A stretch of 64,000 nt of DNA, from the NCBI RefSeq assembly GCF_030818775.1, contig NZ_JAUTAU010000001.1, positions 1,740,001-1,804,000 of the forward strand, in the 5' to 3' direction. Source of the DNA: Bacillus sp. SORGH_AS_0510 (GTDB lineage: Bacteria > Bacillota > Bacilli > Bacillales > Cytobacillaceae). The notes under the pieces were generated by a model. The model was not told the DNA's origin. It saw only the letters and a program-made list of their open reading frames with translations, and did not search any database. The position numbers were made by a program, and so were the translations under genes. Positions 29,093 to 39,558 of this stretch are shown in pieces. Each line of letters starts with the position of its first letter. The first letter of the stretch is position 1.

Positions 29093-30640
29093 TACAGTGA
29101 TAAATTTGCCAATCCAAGGGATTCGCTTCAGCTCATCCTTTTTAATTAAGCCAAGGATTAAAAGCAGGAAAGAATAAGCTATAGTCATGGATAGGGCAGA
29201 CGTACCAACACGTAACACTAAATGTTCATTTGTAAATAGATTTTCGAAAAGCCAGTACCCACAACATGCAGAGGCACCCATTGCCAAGAAGCCTTTTACA
29301 TAATCCAGGATGTAAAATGAAAAGGAGACCCGCTTTAAAACGGTTGCAAAATGAAGGCCGGTAACAAGTACGAAGCCAACAATAATTCCTAGGGCCGCTC
29401 CAGTAATTCCAAATGCAGGTTGGGAGGCGAGTAGAAAAATCACTGCTGTTTTAACAACTGCACCAATGAGACTGTTGATCATAGCTGCCCGAGCGAGGTT
29501 TAGTGCTTGCAGTACAGCTTGTAGTGGTCCTTGATAGTAAAAAAACAAGAAGAACGGCGCCATGAGTCGGATGAAATAGGCTCCCTTGGTAGAACCATAC
29601 ATAAGCTGCATAAGCGGATCAGCAAGGACATAAAGGACAATCACGGCAAGCCCTCCTGTTAAGAAGACAAATCTTAATGCCTGTTGGAGCCGATACTCAA
29701 TTAATTTGAAGTTATTTTGAGAGTTAGCCTCGCTGATTGCCGGAACGAGTGATGTTGCCAGGGAAAAAGTAACGAAAGAAGGCAGCATTAATAGTGGCAT
29801 AGCGTATCCTGTCAATGCTCCATATTGTTTCGTTGCATTCACAGCAATGACACCGGCCAGAGCTAAACTATGCGCAACCACGATGGGCTCAAAAAACCAG
29901 GCAATCGAACCAATCATACGGCTACCCATTGTTGGAATTGCAATCTCCATTAACTCCTTAAATGTTCTTTTTCCCTTGTGAACAAATTGAAAAAAGTTCT
30001 TCCTTAGCTTAAACCGTTTCTTTAATTTGAACATGGTTAAAAGGTAGAGGAGTGACAGTAACTCACCTAATACAGAAGCTCCCATCGCTGCTGCTGCCGC
30101 ATATTCGACTCCATAGGGCATGAATGTTTTTGTTGCAGTAGCAATAATGGTAATTCTTACAAATTGTTCTAGTATTTGAGAGATGGCTGACGGACGCATG
30201 TTTTGCCGCCCTTGAAAATATCCTCTCAACACGGAAGAAATAGCGATAATTGGTAGTGCGGGAGCAATTGCCATCAAAGGATAATATGTTCTTGGATCAG
30301 TAAAAAGTGTGGTTGATAGTAATGGCGCAAGTAAAAGTAAAGCTGGGGTGATAATGATGGATAATCCAATTGTTATCGCCAGTGAGACTACTAGAATCTT
30401 TTTGATTTCTCCATAATCTTTCCTAGCCTCTGCCTCTGCTATATTTTTAGAAATAGCGACTGGAAGGCCAAGCTGTGTAATCGTAACCACAAGAATAAAT
30501 GTGGGGTATGCCATCATATATAAGCCGACGCCTTCCTCACCGATACTCCGGGCTAGAACAATTCGATAAACAAAACCAAGTACCCTTGTAATTAATCCTG
30601 CAATTAATAGGATAAACGTCCCTTTTAAAAACTTTGACAT
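29090..30640 (-). CDS. spoVB: Stage V sporulation protein B (lipid II flippase family)
   Basis: A MATE/MOP superfamily membrane protein of 516 residues with about 14 transmembrane helices. Typical segments are GEEGVGLYMMAYPTF, SSVLRGYFQGRQNM and YYQGPLQAVLQALNLA. SpoVB is needed for spore cortex synthesis, probably flipping lipid-linked precursors. The ATG at 30640 follows GAAGGTGGG and is preferred over a GTG 12 bases earlier. Confidence 0.95.
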   Translation of the reverse strand: MSKFLKGTFILLIAGLITRVLGFVYRIVLARSIGEEGVGLYMMAYPTFILVVTITQLGLPVAISKNIAEAEARKDYGEIKKILVVSLAITIGLSIIITPALLLLAPLLSTTLFTDPRTYYPLMAIAPALPIIAISSVLRGYFQGRQNMRPSAISQILEQFVRITIIATATKTFMPYGVEYAAAAAMGASVLGELLSLLYLLTMFKLKKRFKLRKNFFQFVHKGKRTFKELMEIAIPTMGSRMIGSIAWFFEPIVVAHSLALAGVIAVNATKQYGALTGYAMPLLMLPSFVTFSLATSLVPAISEANSQNNFKLIEYRLQQALRFVFLTGGLAVIVLYVLADPLMQLMYGSTKGAYFIRLMAPFFLFFYYQGPLQAVLQALNLARAAMINSLIGAVVKTAVIFLLASQPAFGITGAALGIIVGFVLVTGLHFATVLKRVSFSFYILDYVKGFLAMGASACCGYWLFENLFTNEHLVLRVGTSALSMTIAYSFLLLILGLIKKDELKRIPWIGKFITV

Positions 30641-30779
30641 CGTGATTCCCACCTTCTCAAAAAAGAAGAATTCATATACAATTAACTATATGCCTAGAGG
30701 TGGACAAAGCATGACAAGTTGTATGAGCTTTTTGTTTGAAGTCAATTAATTAAGGGATTTTGCCAAGGGGGCAGTTTGA

Positions 30780-31077
30780 ATGGATAATAGCCACGTATAC
30801 AACCAATTTCGTACCCAAGTAAAGCCAGCATTAGCAAGTAAACTATCGGAATTTCACTTGCTTGGTTACGATTCTGTCTCAGAGAACGAACTTTGGGAAT
30901 TCTTATGTAAGAACAAAGTGGAAAAAAATAAAAGAAGAAATGAAGTTGTACGAGGTTATCCAAGAAATTTTCACTGTAAGAGTAAGCGATTATATGAGTT
31001 ATGCAACCATTGAGGCATATAAAACAGCTGAGTTTTCCTTTGATAATGAAGATGAATTGAAAGAGTTATTAAAATAA
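30780..31077 (+). pseudogene. comN: comN, post-transcriptional regulator, split by a frameshift
   Basis: Frame 1 from the ATG at 30780 (AAGGGGG upstream) gives the ComN N-terminal half up to ELWEFLCKNK, then turns to nonsense and stops at 31013. The second half, WKKIKEEMKLYEVIQEIFTV onward through RVSDYMSYATIEAYK, continues in the +1 frame to 31077. Removing one base at about 30918 (the G in AACAAAGTGG) restores one protein of about 98 residues. ComN affects comE mRNA in B. subtilis, where it also lies by spoVB and secDF. It may be a true loss, a sequence error or programmed slippage. Confidence 0.85.
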
Positions 31078-31093
31078 TCTCACGTTTTTCAAA

Positions 31094-31122
31094 TTGACAG
31101 CTTTTCTTACTTATTCCATAAT
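31094..31122 (+). promoter_or_regulatory. Sigma-A promoter for secDF
   Basis: TTGACA at 31094-31099, a 17-base spacer and CATAAT at 31117-31122. Confidence 0.8.
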
Positions 31123-31216
31123 GGTAGCAGTGACTTTTTTATTATTTTTCTATAGAGCTTGGAAGGGTTTTATGTAACAGTGCGAACGCACATGCACTAA
31201 GGAGGAACAATACATA

Positions 31217-33481
31217 ATGGTAAAACGTAGTAGAATTATTGCTTTCTTTCTTGTGGTCCTCATTATTGGGAGCACAATGGGGGCAACAGCGAAGAACATC
31301 CTAAACAACATTAAGCTTGGACTAGACCTTCAAGGGGGCTTTGAAGTTTTATACGAAGTTAAGCCAGCCAAAAAAGGTCAAAAAATTGATAAGGAAGTTT
31401 TAGCAAGTACAGCTGAAGCACTGGATAAGCGGATCAATGTTCTGGGTGTAAGTGAACCGAGTATCCAAATTGAAGGAAAGGACCGGATTCGTGTCCAGTT
31501 AGCTGGAGTTAAAGACCAAAACAAAGCCCGTGAAATCCTTTCTACGCAAGCGAACTTAACCTTCCGTGATGCGAATGACCGTCTAATGATGGATGGCTCG
31601 GACCTGAAACAGGGTGGAGCGAAACAAACGTTTGACGAAAACGGAGCACCAAGCGTTTCCTTATCATTAAAGAGCGCAGATAAGTTCCGTAAAGTATCAG
31701 AAGAAATTATGAATATGGCTCCAAATAATGTCCTAGTTATTTGGCTTGATTTTCAAGAAGGAAAAGATTCCTTTAAAAAAGAAGTAGCAAAACCAAATCC
31801 AAAATATTTGTCAGCCCCAACTGTAAGGCAAATATTTAACCAAGATTCAGTTTCCATTGTCGGAAGTTTCACAGCTGATGAAGCTAAAACATTGGCTTCA
31901 CTATTAAATGCAGGTTCATTACCAGTGAAGCTGAAAGAAGTGTATTCTACTTCAGTTGGTGCTAAATTTGGGGAGCAGGCATTAAATGATACAATTTTAG
32001 CAGGAATCATTGGTATTGCAGTCATTTACCTATTTATGATTTTCTACTATCGTTTCCCTGGATTCATCGCAACTGTTACATTATCGATTTATATTTATTT
32101 AGTTTTATTAATCTTTGATTGGATGAATGGGGTATTAACACTGCCAGGGATCGCCGCGATCATTCTCGGGGTCGGTATGGCCGTCGATGCTAACATCATT
32201 ACCTACGAACGGATCAAGGAAGAGCTAAAGGTTGGTAAATCCATTAAATCAGCTTTCCAAGCTGGTGAAAAAAATGCGTTTACATCCATTCTAGACTCCA
32301 ACTTGACAACGATTCTTACTGCTGGTGTGCTTTTCTTTTATGGTACGAGCTCTGTAAAAGGATTTGCTACAATGTTAATTGTCAGTATCCTAATGAGTTT
32401 CTTAACCGCAGTATATGGGTCACGTTTATTGCTTGGCCTTTGGGTCCACAGCGGAATTTTTAATAAGAAACCAAGCTGGTTTGGTGTTAAACCATCAAAT
32501 ATTAAAAACATTGCTGAAAACTTTGATACGTTAGACCTTCCTACTCGATTTGATAAAATCGATTTTGTTAAAAACCGTAAGAAGTTTTTCATCTTATCAG
32601 GCGTTCTTATTGCCGCAGGTATCATTATATTATTTGCTTTCCGTTTGAATCTGTCCATTGACTTTTCAAGTGGAACACGCGTAGAAGTACTTTCGGACAA
32701 GCCGTTAACTGTAGAAAAAGTACAAGGTGCTTTTGAAAAGCATAATTTGAATCCTGATGATATCGTCATTTCTGGCGACAAAAAGGAAATTGGTGCAGCT
32801 AGGATGATTGGTGTCTTATCAAAAGACGAAATTGCAAAGCTGAAATCAGATTTTAAAAAGGAATTTGGTTCTGAGCCGAATGTTAGTACAGTTTCTCCGA
32901 CTGTAGGTAAGGAACTAGCGAAGAATGCATTTATCGCATTACTGATTGCATCTTTAGGGATTATCCTTTATGTAAGTATTCGTTTTGAATTGGCGATGGC
33001 GATTGCTGCGATTGCCTCGTTACTGCATGATGCGTTCTTTATGGTTGCCTTCTTCAGTATTACGAGACTAGAAGTGGATTTAACGTTTATCGCCGCTGTT
33101 CTAACGATTGTGGGTTACTCCATCAATGATACAATCGTTACCTTTGACCGGATGCGTGAAAACATGCATAAGAAAAAGCGTCTTAAGACGTTTGAAGATA
33201 TTGCAGACGTAGTCAATGTAAGTATCCGTCAAACGTTAACCCGCTCTGTCAACACAGTAATGACTGTTTTAATTACAGTAGTGGCCATGATGATTTTTGG
33301 TGGAGAGTCCATCCGTAACTTCAATATTGCCCTGTTTGTAGGATTAATTGTTGGTGTTTATTCCTCTATCTTTGTTGCAGCCTCTCTATGGGTTGTGTTT
33401 AAAGCAAGGGAATTGAATAAAAAAGGCGTCATTAAAACCGTGAAAGAAAAGAGAAAATACTCTGATCAACCACAAGTTTAA
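31217..33481 (+). CDS. secDF: Protein translocase subunit SecDF (fused)
   Basis: A 754-residue natural fusion of SecD and SecF as in Bacillus. The SecD half has the signature LGLDLQGGFEVLYEV near 35, the P1 domain, and six transmembrane segments including the DANIITYERIKEE loop. The SecF half starts near 450, with SIDFSSGTRVEV and YSINDTIVTFDRMREN. SecDF uses the proton gradient to complete export. Own promoter upstream; terminator downstream. Confidence 0.97.
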   Translation: MVKRSRIIAFFLVVLIIGSTMGATAKNILNNIKLGLDLQGGFEVLYEVKPAKKGQKIDKEVLASTAEALDKRINVLGVSEPSIQIEGKDRIRVQLAGVKDQNKAREILSTQANLTFRDANDRLMMDGSDLKQGGAKQTFDENGAPSVSLSLKSADKFRKVSEEIMNMAPNNVLVIWLDFQEGKDSFKKEVAKPNPKYLSAPTVRQIFNQDSVSIVGSFTADEAKTLASLLNAGSLPVKLKEVYSTSVGAKFGEQALNDTILAGIIGIAVIYLFMIFYYRFPGFIATVTLSIYIYLVLLIFDWMNGVLTLPGIAAIILGVGMAVDANIITYERIKEELKVGKSIKSAFQAGEKNAFTSILDSNLTTILTAGVLFFYGTSSVKGFATMLIVSILMSFLTAVYGSRLLLGLWVHSGIFNKKPSWFGVKPSNIKNIAENFDTLDLPTRFDKIDFVKNRKKFFILSGVLIAAGIIILFAFRLNLSIDFSSGTRVEVLSDKPLTVEKVQGAFEKHNLNPDDIVISGDKKEIGAARMIGVLSKDEIAKLKSDFKKEFGSEPNVSTVSPTVGKELAKNAFIALLIASLGIILYVSIRFELAMAIAAIASLLHDAFFMVAFFSITRLEVDLTFIAAVLTIVGYSINDTIVTFDRMRENMHKKKRLKTFEDIADVVNVSIRQTLTRSVNTVMTVLITVVAMMIFGGESIRNFNIALFVGLIVGVYSSIFVAASLWVVFKARELNKKGVIKTVKEKRKYSDQPQV

Positions 33482-33490
33482 TTGTTAAAA

Positions 33491-33518
33491 AAAACCGCAG
33501 ACTATCTGCGGTTTTTTC
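33491..33518 (+). terminator. Intrinsic terminator after secDF
   Basis: AAAACCGCAGA pairs with TCTGCGGTTTT around CTA, followed by T. Confidence 0.9.
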
Positions 33519-33524
33519 TTTTGA

Positions 33525-33553
33525 TTGAAACCATTTTATTACTCCTGTATAAT
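33525..33553 (+). promoter_or_regulatory. Sigma-A promoter for recJ-apt
   Basis: TTGAAA at 33525-33530 and TATAAT at 33548-33553 with a 17-base spacer. Confidence 0.8.
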
Positions 33554-33580
33554 AGTAAAGTCTGAGGGGTGAACACACGA

Positions 33581-35944
33581 ATGTTAAAGTCGAAGACAAG
33601 ATGGATTGTTCGAAAATCTGAAAACCATCTAGTTAAACAACTGGAAAATGAACTGAAAATAACACCTCTAGTTGCGTCACTGCTTGTCAATCGTGGCTTA
33701 GATACCGTAGAATCTGCACGGTATTTTTTATTTGGAAAGGAAGAATTTCATGACCCTTTCCTCTTAAAAGGAATGGATCTTGCGGTTAGCCGAATTCGTG
33801 ATGCAATTGAAAACCAAGAACCTATTCTAATTTTCGGCGATTATGACGCGGATGGAGTAAGCAGTACCTCCGTGTTGATGATGACATTGCGTGACCTGGG
33901 TGCTAATGTACAATTTTACATCCCAAATCGTTTTACCGAGGGATATGGACCTAATGAACGAGCATTCCGTCATGCTGCGGAATCTGGAATTAGCTTAATT
34001 ATTACAGTAGATACCGGAATATCAGCTGTTCATGAAGCAGCTATAGCGAAAGAGCTTGGTGTTGACCTTATTATTACGGACCACCATGAACCTGGTCCGG
34101 TGTTACCAGAAGCACTTGCCATCATTCATCCAAAGCTTCCTGACAGCATCTATCCGTTCCGAGAACTGGCAGGTGTTGGCGTTGCTTTTAAGCTTGCCCA
34201 TGCGCTATACGGAGAAGTTCCAGAGCATTTATTTGAAATTGCCGTAATTGGGACGATTGCCGATTTAGTGTCTTTAACAGGTGAAAACCGGCTGATTGCA
34301 AAAAAAGGCTTGGAGAAGCTAAAGGTGACTCAAAATGTCGGACTAAGAGCGATCTTTAAACTAGCCGGAGTCGACCTTTCTTCCATTAACGAAGAGACGA
34401 TCGGTTTTACACTAGCTCCAAGGATAAATGCAGTTGGAAGACTAGAAGATGCCGATATGGCTGTTCAGCTGATTTTAACGGACGACCCAGAGGAAGCAGA
34501 ACATCTTGCAGAAGAAATGGATGGTTTGAATAAGACCAGGCAGTCTATTGTAAATGAAATCACTGCTGAAGCAATTGAAGAGGTTGAAACAAAGTATCCT
34601 ATTGATAGCAATAAAGTATTAGTCATCGGTAAAGAAGGCTGGAATGCAGGTGTCGTTGGAATCGTCGCATCCAGGCTGGTTGATAGGTATTACCGTCCTA
34701 CTATTATCTTGAGTTTTGACTCGGAAAAGGGTATTGCAAAGGGTTCTGCCCGAAGCATTGAGGGTTTTGACTTATTTAAGAATTTATCGACATGCAGAGA
34801 AATTCTTCCGCACTTTGGTGGACACCCGATGGCTGCTGGGATGACGCTGGATCTAGAAAATGTGGATCAACTTCGAGGCAGGCTCAATAGCCTTGCAGAA
34901 GAGCAGCTAACCGAAGAGTACTTAATTCCCGTAACCTATTTAGACGAAGAAGTTCGTCTAGAGGATGTTCATCTTACTTCATTAGATGAAATGAATTTAC
35001 TTTCTCCTTTTGGTATGGATAATCCTAAACCAAAAGTTCTAATAAATAATGTGGATATTGCCAATATGAGAAAAATTGGCAGTGAACAAAATCATTTAAA
35101 GGTTTTGGTTAATGAGAATGGTTCAAATTTAGATGGGATTGGCTTTGGTTTAGGAGCACTTATGGATCAAATCTCTCCTGCCTCAAAAATTTCATTAATA
35201 GGAGAATTATCTGTTAATGAATGGAACAATATACGTAGACCACAAATCTTTATCCATGATCTTGCAGTTGAATCATGGCAGTTATTTGACTATCGCGGGC
35301 AAAAACGGATGAACCATATCGCCCAAACGGTGCCTGCCGAAAACAGGAAGCTTGTTGTGTTTAATAAGGAGCATCTAGAGAAAATAAATAGTAGCAGCTT
35401 GACGGAAATCACCCTCATTGAAACGATAGAAGAAGCAAAAGACTTTGATTGCCATCAGGCAAACATTGTCCTAGTAGACTTCCCGCCATCAAAGGATATT
35501 CTATCAAATTTGGTAAAAGGGAAAATGCCGGCAAGAATCTATGCCTATTTTTATAAAGAATCGAGTGATTTTTTCAGCACTGTTCCGACGCGTGATCACT
35601 TTAAATGGTTTTATGGATACTTATTAAAGAAGGGCCCATTAGATTTAAACCGTCATGGAGATGTGATTGCCAAGCACCGCGGCTGGTCAGAGGAAACAAT
35701 TATCTTTATGTCAAAGGTGTTTTCTGACTTGGATTTTGTTACAATAAACAATGGATTTATCACTTTGAATACTGAAGCGCAAAAGCGTGATTTAACTGAC
35801 TCAAGAACTTATCAAGTCAAACAGAAGCAGTATGCTCTTGAAAAGGATTTATTGTTTTCATCCTTCCAGGAATTAAAAAACTGGTTCGACCAAGTGATTC
35901 AAGAGTCAGTTGAGACTGAGGAGGCAATTAAAGAATGGATTTAA
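33581..35944 (+). CDS. recJ: Single-stranded-DNA-specific exonuclease RecJ
   Basis: DHH family 5'-3' exonuclease of 787 residues. Metal motifs are [11 protein letters not shown] and TDHHEPGP; the DHHA1 domain has [11 protein letters not shown]. The C-terminal extension (about 570-785) is typical of Firmicutes RecJ. ATG at 33581 is nine bases after GAGGGGTG; a GTG at 33569 is too close. The end overlaps apt by 10 bases. Confidence 0.95.
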   Translation: MLKSKTRWIVRKSENHLVKQLENELKITPLVASLLVNRGLDTVESARYFLFGKEEFHDPFLLKGMDLAVSRIRDAIENQEPILIFGDYDADGVSSTSVLMMTLRDLGANVQFYIPNRFTEGYGPNERAFRHAAESGISLIITVDTGISAVHEAAIAKELGVDLIITDHHEPGPVLPEALAIIHPKLPDSIYPFRELAGVGVAFKLAHALYGEVPEHLFEIAVIGTIADLVSLTGENRLIAKKGLEKLKVTQNVGLRAIFKLAGVDLSSINEETIGFTLAPRINAVGRLEDADMAVQLILTDDPEEAEHLAEEMDGLNKTRQSIVNEITAEAIEEVETKYPIDSNKVLVIGKEGWNAGVVGIVASRLVDRYYRPTIILSFDSEKGIAKGSARSIEGFDLFKNLSTCREILPHFGGHPMAAGMTLDLENVDQLRGRLNSLAEEQLTEEYLIPVTYLDEEVRLEDVHLTSLDEMNLLSPFGMDNPKPKVLINNVDIANMRKIGSEQNHLKVLVNENGSNLDGIGFGLGALMDQISPASKISLIGELSVNEWNNIRRPQIFIHDLAVESWQLFDYRGQKRMNHIAQTVPAENRKLVVFNKEHLEKINSSSLTEITLIETIEEAKDFDCHQANIVLVDFPPSKDILSNLVKGKMPARIYAYFYKESSDFFSTVPTRDHFKWFYGYLLKKGPLDLNRHGDVIAKHRGWSEETIIFMSKVFSDLDFVTINNGFITLNTEAQKRDLTDSRTYQVKQKQYALEKDLLFSSFQELKNWFDQVIQESVETEEAIKEWI

Positions 35945-36447
35945 GAGAATTTATTACAATTGTGCCTGATTGGCCGAAACCAGGAATTAAATTTAAGGAT
36001 ATCACTCCTTTAATGAATAATGGTGATGCATATAGATATGCAACAAACCAAATCGTTGAATATGCAAAAGAAAAACAAATCGACATTATTGTAGGACCAG
36101 AAGCACGTGGATTCATTATCGGCTGTCCTGTGGCTTATTCACTAGGAGTGGGTTTTGCTCCAGTTCGTAAAGAGGGTAAACTGCCTAGAGAAACGATTAA
36201 AGTAAACTACGGTCTTGAATACGGTTCAGACGTTTTAACGATTCATAAAGATGCGATTAAACCTGGTCAGCGTGTATTAATTACAGATGACCTATTAGCT
36301 ACCGGTGGTACTATAGATGCAACGATCCAATTGGTGGAACAGCTTGGTGGGGTTGTAGCTGGTATCGCTTTCTTAGTTGAGTTAAGTTACCTGGATGGTC
36401 GTAAAAAACTTGACGGATATGATATCTTAACATTAATGCACTATTAA
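35935..36447 (+). CDS. apt: Adenine phosphoribosyltransferase
   Basis: A 170-residue purine salvage enzyme, adenine plus PRPP to AMP. The family start is [19 protein letters not shown]. The PRPP-binding loop is [12 protein letters not shown] at about 121-132. GAGGAGG lies inside the recJ end, and the ATG overlaps the recJ stop, so translation is coupled. Confidence 0.97.
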   Translation: MDLREFITIVPDWPKPGIKFKDITPLMNNGDAYRYATNQIVEYAKEKQIDIIVGPEARGFIIGCPVAYSLGVGFAPVRKEGKLPRETIKVNYGLEYGSDVLTIHKDAIKPGQRVLITDDLLATGGTIDATIQLVEQLGGVVAGIAFLVELSYLDGRKKLDGYDILTLMHY

Positions 36448-36457
36448 ACAAAAGCCA

Positions 36458-36488
36458 GAGGGCACTCCGAAAACGAGTGCTCTCTTTA
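36458..36488 (+). terminator. Intrinsic terminator after apt
   Basis: GAGGGCACTC pairs with GAGTGCTCTC (one G-U) around CGAAAAC, followed by TTTATA. The T tail is short. Confidence 0.75.
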
Positions 36489-36528
36489 TATAATTGCACG
36501 ATTAAGGAACAGTGTTGATTATTATCTC

Positions 36529-36661
36529 CTGTTGATTGGAGCGGAAGACGCGAAGACTCCTGTGGAAGTATGGTTCAGGGGAGACCCCTGAGGCGCGTTT
36601 CTCCGAGGAGGCTCGCCGAAACACCCACGGAAAGCGAAGTGTCTGGAGCGGAAATTAACAG
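36529..36661 (+). repeat. Dispersed repeat family A, copy 2
   Basis: Same element as at 18543: CTGTTGATTGGAGCGGAA at the left end and GGAGCGGAAATTAACAG at the right, so the right terminal repeat has one change. It occupies part of the 426-base apt-relA gap. The remainder (36662-36873) is AT-rich leader sequence where relA transcription probably starts; I do not assign a promoter pair. Confidence 0.9.
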
Positions 36662-36873
36662 GTAATTTTAACAAAGACTATATAATAATGAGGCAATGAA
36701 CTGATGGATTTTTTCGACATATTTCTTTAAATTTGTGGAAAAAGGTCATAATCTCTTTACATCTTCGTTATTTTTTCTGATAATAGAAACAATCATTCTA
36801 ATTTAGTAACAATTTTATAAGAAGAACCATTGAATAAGAATAAACAAAATGAGATGAAAATAAAGGTGATTTC

Positions 36874-39069
36874 ATGGCGAATGATCAAGTGTTAACAGCC
36901 GACCAAGTCATCGACAAGACCCGAAACTACTTAAACGAGGAGCATGTTGCCTTAGTTAAAAAGGCATACGAATTTGCTAAACATGCTCACCGGGAACAAT
37001 ATAGAAAATCAGGGGAGCCGTACATTATCCATCCCATACAGGTAGCAGGTATTCTAGCTGACCTTGAGATGGATCCTGCAACGGTAGCAGCGGGATTTCT
37101 TCATGACGTTGTGGAAGATACAAGTGTATCTTTAAAGGATATTGAAGTAGCATTCAACGGTGAAGTGGCGATGCTTGTCGACGGTGTAACAAAATTAGGG
37201 AAAATTAAATATAAGTCTCACGAGGAACAGCAGGCAGAAAACCACCGGAAAATGTTTGTTGCGATGGCTCAAGACATCCGTGTGATCCTTATTAAACTTG
37301 CTGACCGTTTGCATAATATGCGGACTCTGAAACATTTACCTTTAGAAAAACAGCGTCGGATTTCAAATGAAACACTTGAAATTTTTGCACCTTTAGCACA
37401 TCGTCTTGGTATTTCTAAGATTAAGTGGGAGTTGGAGGATACCGCATTAAGGTATTTAAATCCGCAGCAGTATTACCGGATTGTTAACTTAATGAAAAAG
37501 AAACGTGCCGAGCGGGAGCAATATTTAGTTGATGTGATTGATGAAGTAAAGAACCGGATGGGTGAAGTCTCTATTAAGGCAGAGCTGTCAGGACGTCCAA
37601 AGCACATTTACAGTATTTATCGAAAAATGGCATTGCAAAATAAACAATTCAGTGAGATTTACGATTTACTTGCTGTACGTATCGTAGTCAATAGCATTAA
37701 GGATTGCTATGCTGTTCTAGGGATTATTCATACGTGCTGGAAGCCAATGCCTGGACGCTTTAAAGACTATATTGCGATGCCAAAGCCAAATATGTATCAA
37801 TCCTTGCATACAACGGTTATTGGGCCAAAGGGTGATCCGCTGGAGGTTCAAATCAGAACGTATGAAATGCACCGCATTGCAGAGTTCGGGGTTGCGGCAC
37901 ACTGGGCATATAAAGAAGGAAAAGCCATTAGTGACAGCTCTACCTTTGAACAAAAATTAACGTGGTTTAGGGAAATCCTTGAGTTCCAGAATGACACGGC
38001 TAATGCTGAGGAATTTATGGAGTCATTGAAGATTGACTTGTTCTCCGATATGGTGTTTGTATTTACACCAAAAGGTGACGTTATTGAATTGCCTTCAGGT
38101 TCAGTACCGATTGATTTTGCTTACCGGATTCACTCTGAAATCGGTAATAAAACCATTGGGGCAAAAGTTAATGGTAAAATGGTGACCTTGGATTACCAGT
38201 TAAAAACGGGGGACATTATTGAGATTCTTACCTCCAAACATTCCTACGGACCAAGTCAAGATTGGTTAAAGCTGGCACAAACCTCTCAGGCCAAAAATAA
38301 AATTCGCGCGTTCTTTAAAAAGCAGCGCCGCGATGAAAATATAGACAAAGGGAAAGAATTAGTTGAAAAAGAAATCCGTCAAATGGAATTCGATATCAAG
38401 GAAATTTTAACCCTGGATAATCTGAAAAAAGTCGCAGAGAAGTTTAATTTTGCTAATGAAGAGGATATGTATGCAGCGGTAGGTTATAACGGCGTTACGG
38501 CGTTACAGGTAGCAAACCGTCTAACGGAAAAGTGGCGTAAAAAGCGCGATAAGGAACAGTCAGCAAGCATTGCCAATGCGATTACAGATTTAAAAGCATT
38601 TCCTTCGACGAAAAAACGCGAATCAGGTGTTCGCGTTCAGGGAATTGATAACCTGTTAATTCGCTTATCTAGATGTTGTAATCCAGTGCCTGGCGATGAG
38701 ATTGTCGGCTTTATTACAAAAGGGCGCGGTGTCTCAGTCCATCGCTCTGATTGTACGAATATAGATTCCAATGATGCCCAGTCTAGATTAATTCCGGTGG
38801 AGTGGGAATCATCTCTGAATGACCGGAAGGAATATAATGTGGACATTGAGATTAGCGGATATGATCGCAGAGGGCTGTTAAATGAGGTCCTTCAAGCTGT
38901 TAATGAGACAAAGACAAATATCTCAGCAGTAACAGGGAAATCTGACCGTAATAAAATGGCTACCATCATTATGTCTATTGCGATTCACAATGTCAGCCAC
39001 CTTCAAAAGGTAGTTGACCGAATCAAGCAAATTCCAGATATTTATTCGGTTCGCCGAATTATGAATTAA
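36874..39069 (+). CDS. relA: Bifunctional (p)ppGpp synthetase/hydrolase Rel
   Basis: A 731-residue long RSH protein. The HD hydrolase domain (about 45-200) has FLHDVVEDT and [11 protein letters not shown]. The synthetase domain (about 230-370) has [23 protein letters not shown]; the RFKD (RXKD) form marks bifunctional enzymes. The TGS domain begins near 390 and the ACT domain is at about 655-730. It governs the stringent response. dtd follows 10 bases later. Confidence 0.97.
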   Translation: MANDQVLTADQVIDKTRNYLNEEHVALVKKAYEFAKHAHREQYRKSGEPYIIHPIQVAGILADLEMDPATVAAGFLHDVVEDTSVSLKDIEVAFNGEVAMLVDGVTKLGKIKYKSHEEQQAENHRKMFVAMAQDIRVILIKLADRLHNMRTLKHLPLEKQRRISNETLEIFAPLAHRLGISKIKWELEDTALRYLNPQQYYRIVNLMKKKRAEREQYLVDVIDEVKNRMGEVSIKAELSGRPKHIYSIYRKMALQNKQFSEIYDLLAVRIVVNSIKDCYAVLGIIHTCWKPMPGRFKDYIAMPKPNMYQSLHTTVIGPKGDPLEVQIRTYEMHRIAEFGVAAHWAYKEGKAISDSSTFEQKLTWFREILEFQNDTANAEEFMESLKIDLFSDMVFVFTPKGDVIELPSGSVPIDFAYRIHSEIGNKTIGAKVNGKMVTLDYQLKTGDIIEILTSKHSYGPSQDWLKLAQTSQAKNKIRAFFKKQRRDENIDKGKELVEKEIRQMEFDIKEILTLDNLKKVAEKFNFANEEDMYAAVGYNGVTALQVANRLTEKWRKKRDKEQSASIANAITDLKAFPSTKKRESGVRVQGIDNLLIRLSRCCNPVPGDEIVGFITKGRGVSVHRSDCTNIDSNDAQSRLIPVEWESSLNDRKEYNVDIEISGYDRRGLLNEVLQAVNETKTNISAVTGKSDRNKMATIIMSIAIHNVSHLQKVVDRIKQIPDIYSVRRIMN

Positions 39070-39079
39070 GGAGTTTATC

Positions 39080-39523
39080 ATGAAAGTAGTTGTCCAACGA
39101 AGCAAAGCGGCAAAGGTAACCGTGGACGGGAAAGTAACGGGGCAAATTACCAAAGGACTTGTTCTTCTCGTAGGGGTAACGCACGAAGACAAGCAAGAGG
39201 ATGCTGCCTACTTAGCTGATAAAATTGCAAATCTAAGGATTTTTGAAGATGCGGATGAGAAGATGAATTATTCCCTATTGGATGTAGGTGGAGAGATTCT
39301 CTCGGTTTCGCAATTTACACTATACGGTGATTGCCGAAAAGGAAGAAGACCAAACTTTATGGATGCCGCGAAACCCGAGCAGGCAGTTGAACTCTACGAT
39401 GCGTTTAACGACTTATTGCGTGAAAAAGGGATTCGAGTGGAGACTGGTGTTTTTGGTGCCATGATGGATGTAGAATTAGTTAATGATGGTCCAGTGACAT
39501 TAATCGTCGAAAGTAAAGCATAA
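39080..39523 (+). CDS. dtd: D-aminoacyl-tRNA deacylase
   Basis: A 147-residue enzyme that removes D-amino acids from tRNA. Both signatures are present: SQFTLYGD near 78 and the cis Gly-Pro motif [11 protein letters not shown] near the C-terminus. TAAGGAG precedes the ATG. Operon with relA, as in other Firmicutes. Confidence 0.96.
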   Translation: MKVVVQRSKAAKVTVDGKVTGQITKGLVLLVGVTHEDKQEDAAYLADKIANLRIFEDADEKMNYSLLDVGGEILSVSQFTLYGDCRKGRRPNFMDAAKPEQAVELYDAFNDLLREKGIRVETGVFGAMMDVELVNDGPVTLIVESKA

Positions 39524-39558
39524 AGAAGAGGCGAACTCATTTTAGTTCGCCTCTTTTT
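39524..39558. terminator. Terminator between dtd and the amidase gene (converging)
   Basis: GAGGCGAACT pairs with AGTTCGCCTC around CATTTT, with A-rich and T-rich flanks that suit both strands. Confidence 0.88.

Noticed and set aside
30910..30930. Programmed frameshift in comN as the preferred explanation
   Set aside because: No known slippery-site arrangement or stimulator is evident; mutation or sequence error is simpler, so it is only listed as a possibility.
30742..30963. Minus-strand frame opposite comN
   Set aside because: Shadow of the ComN coding sequence; no family similarity.
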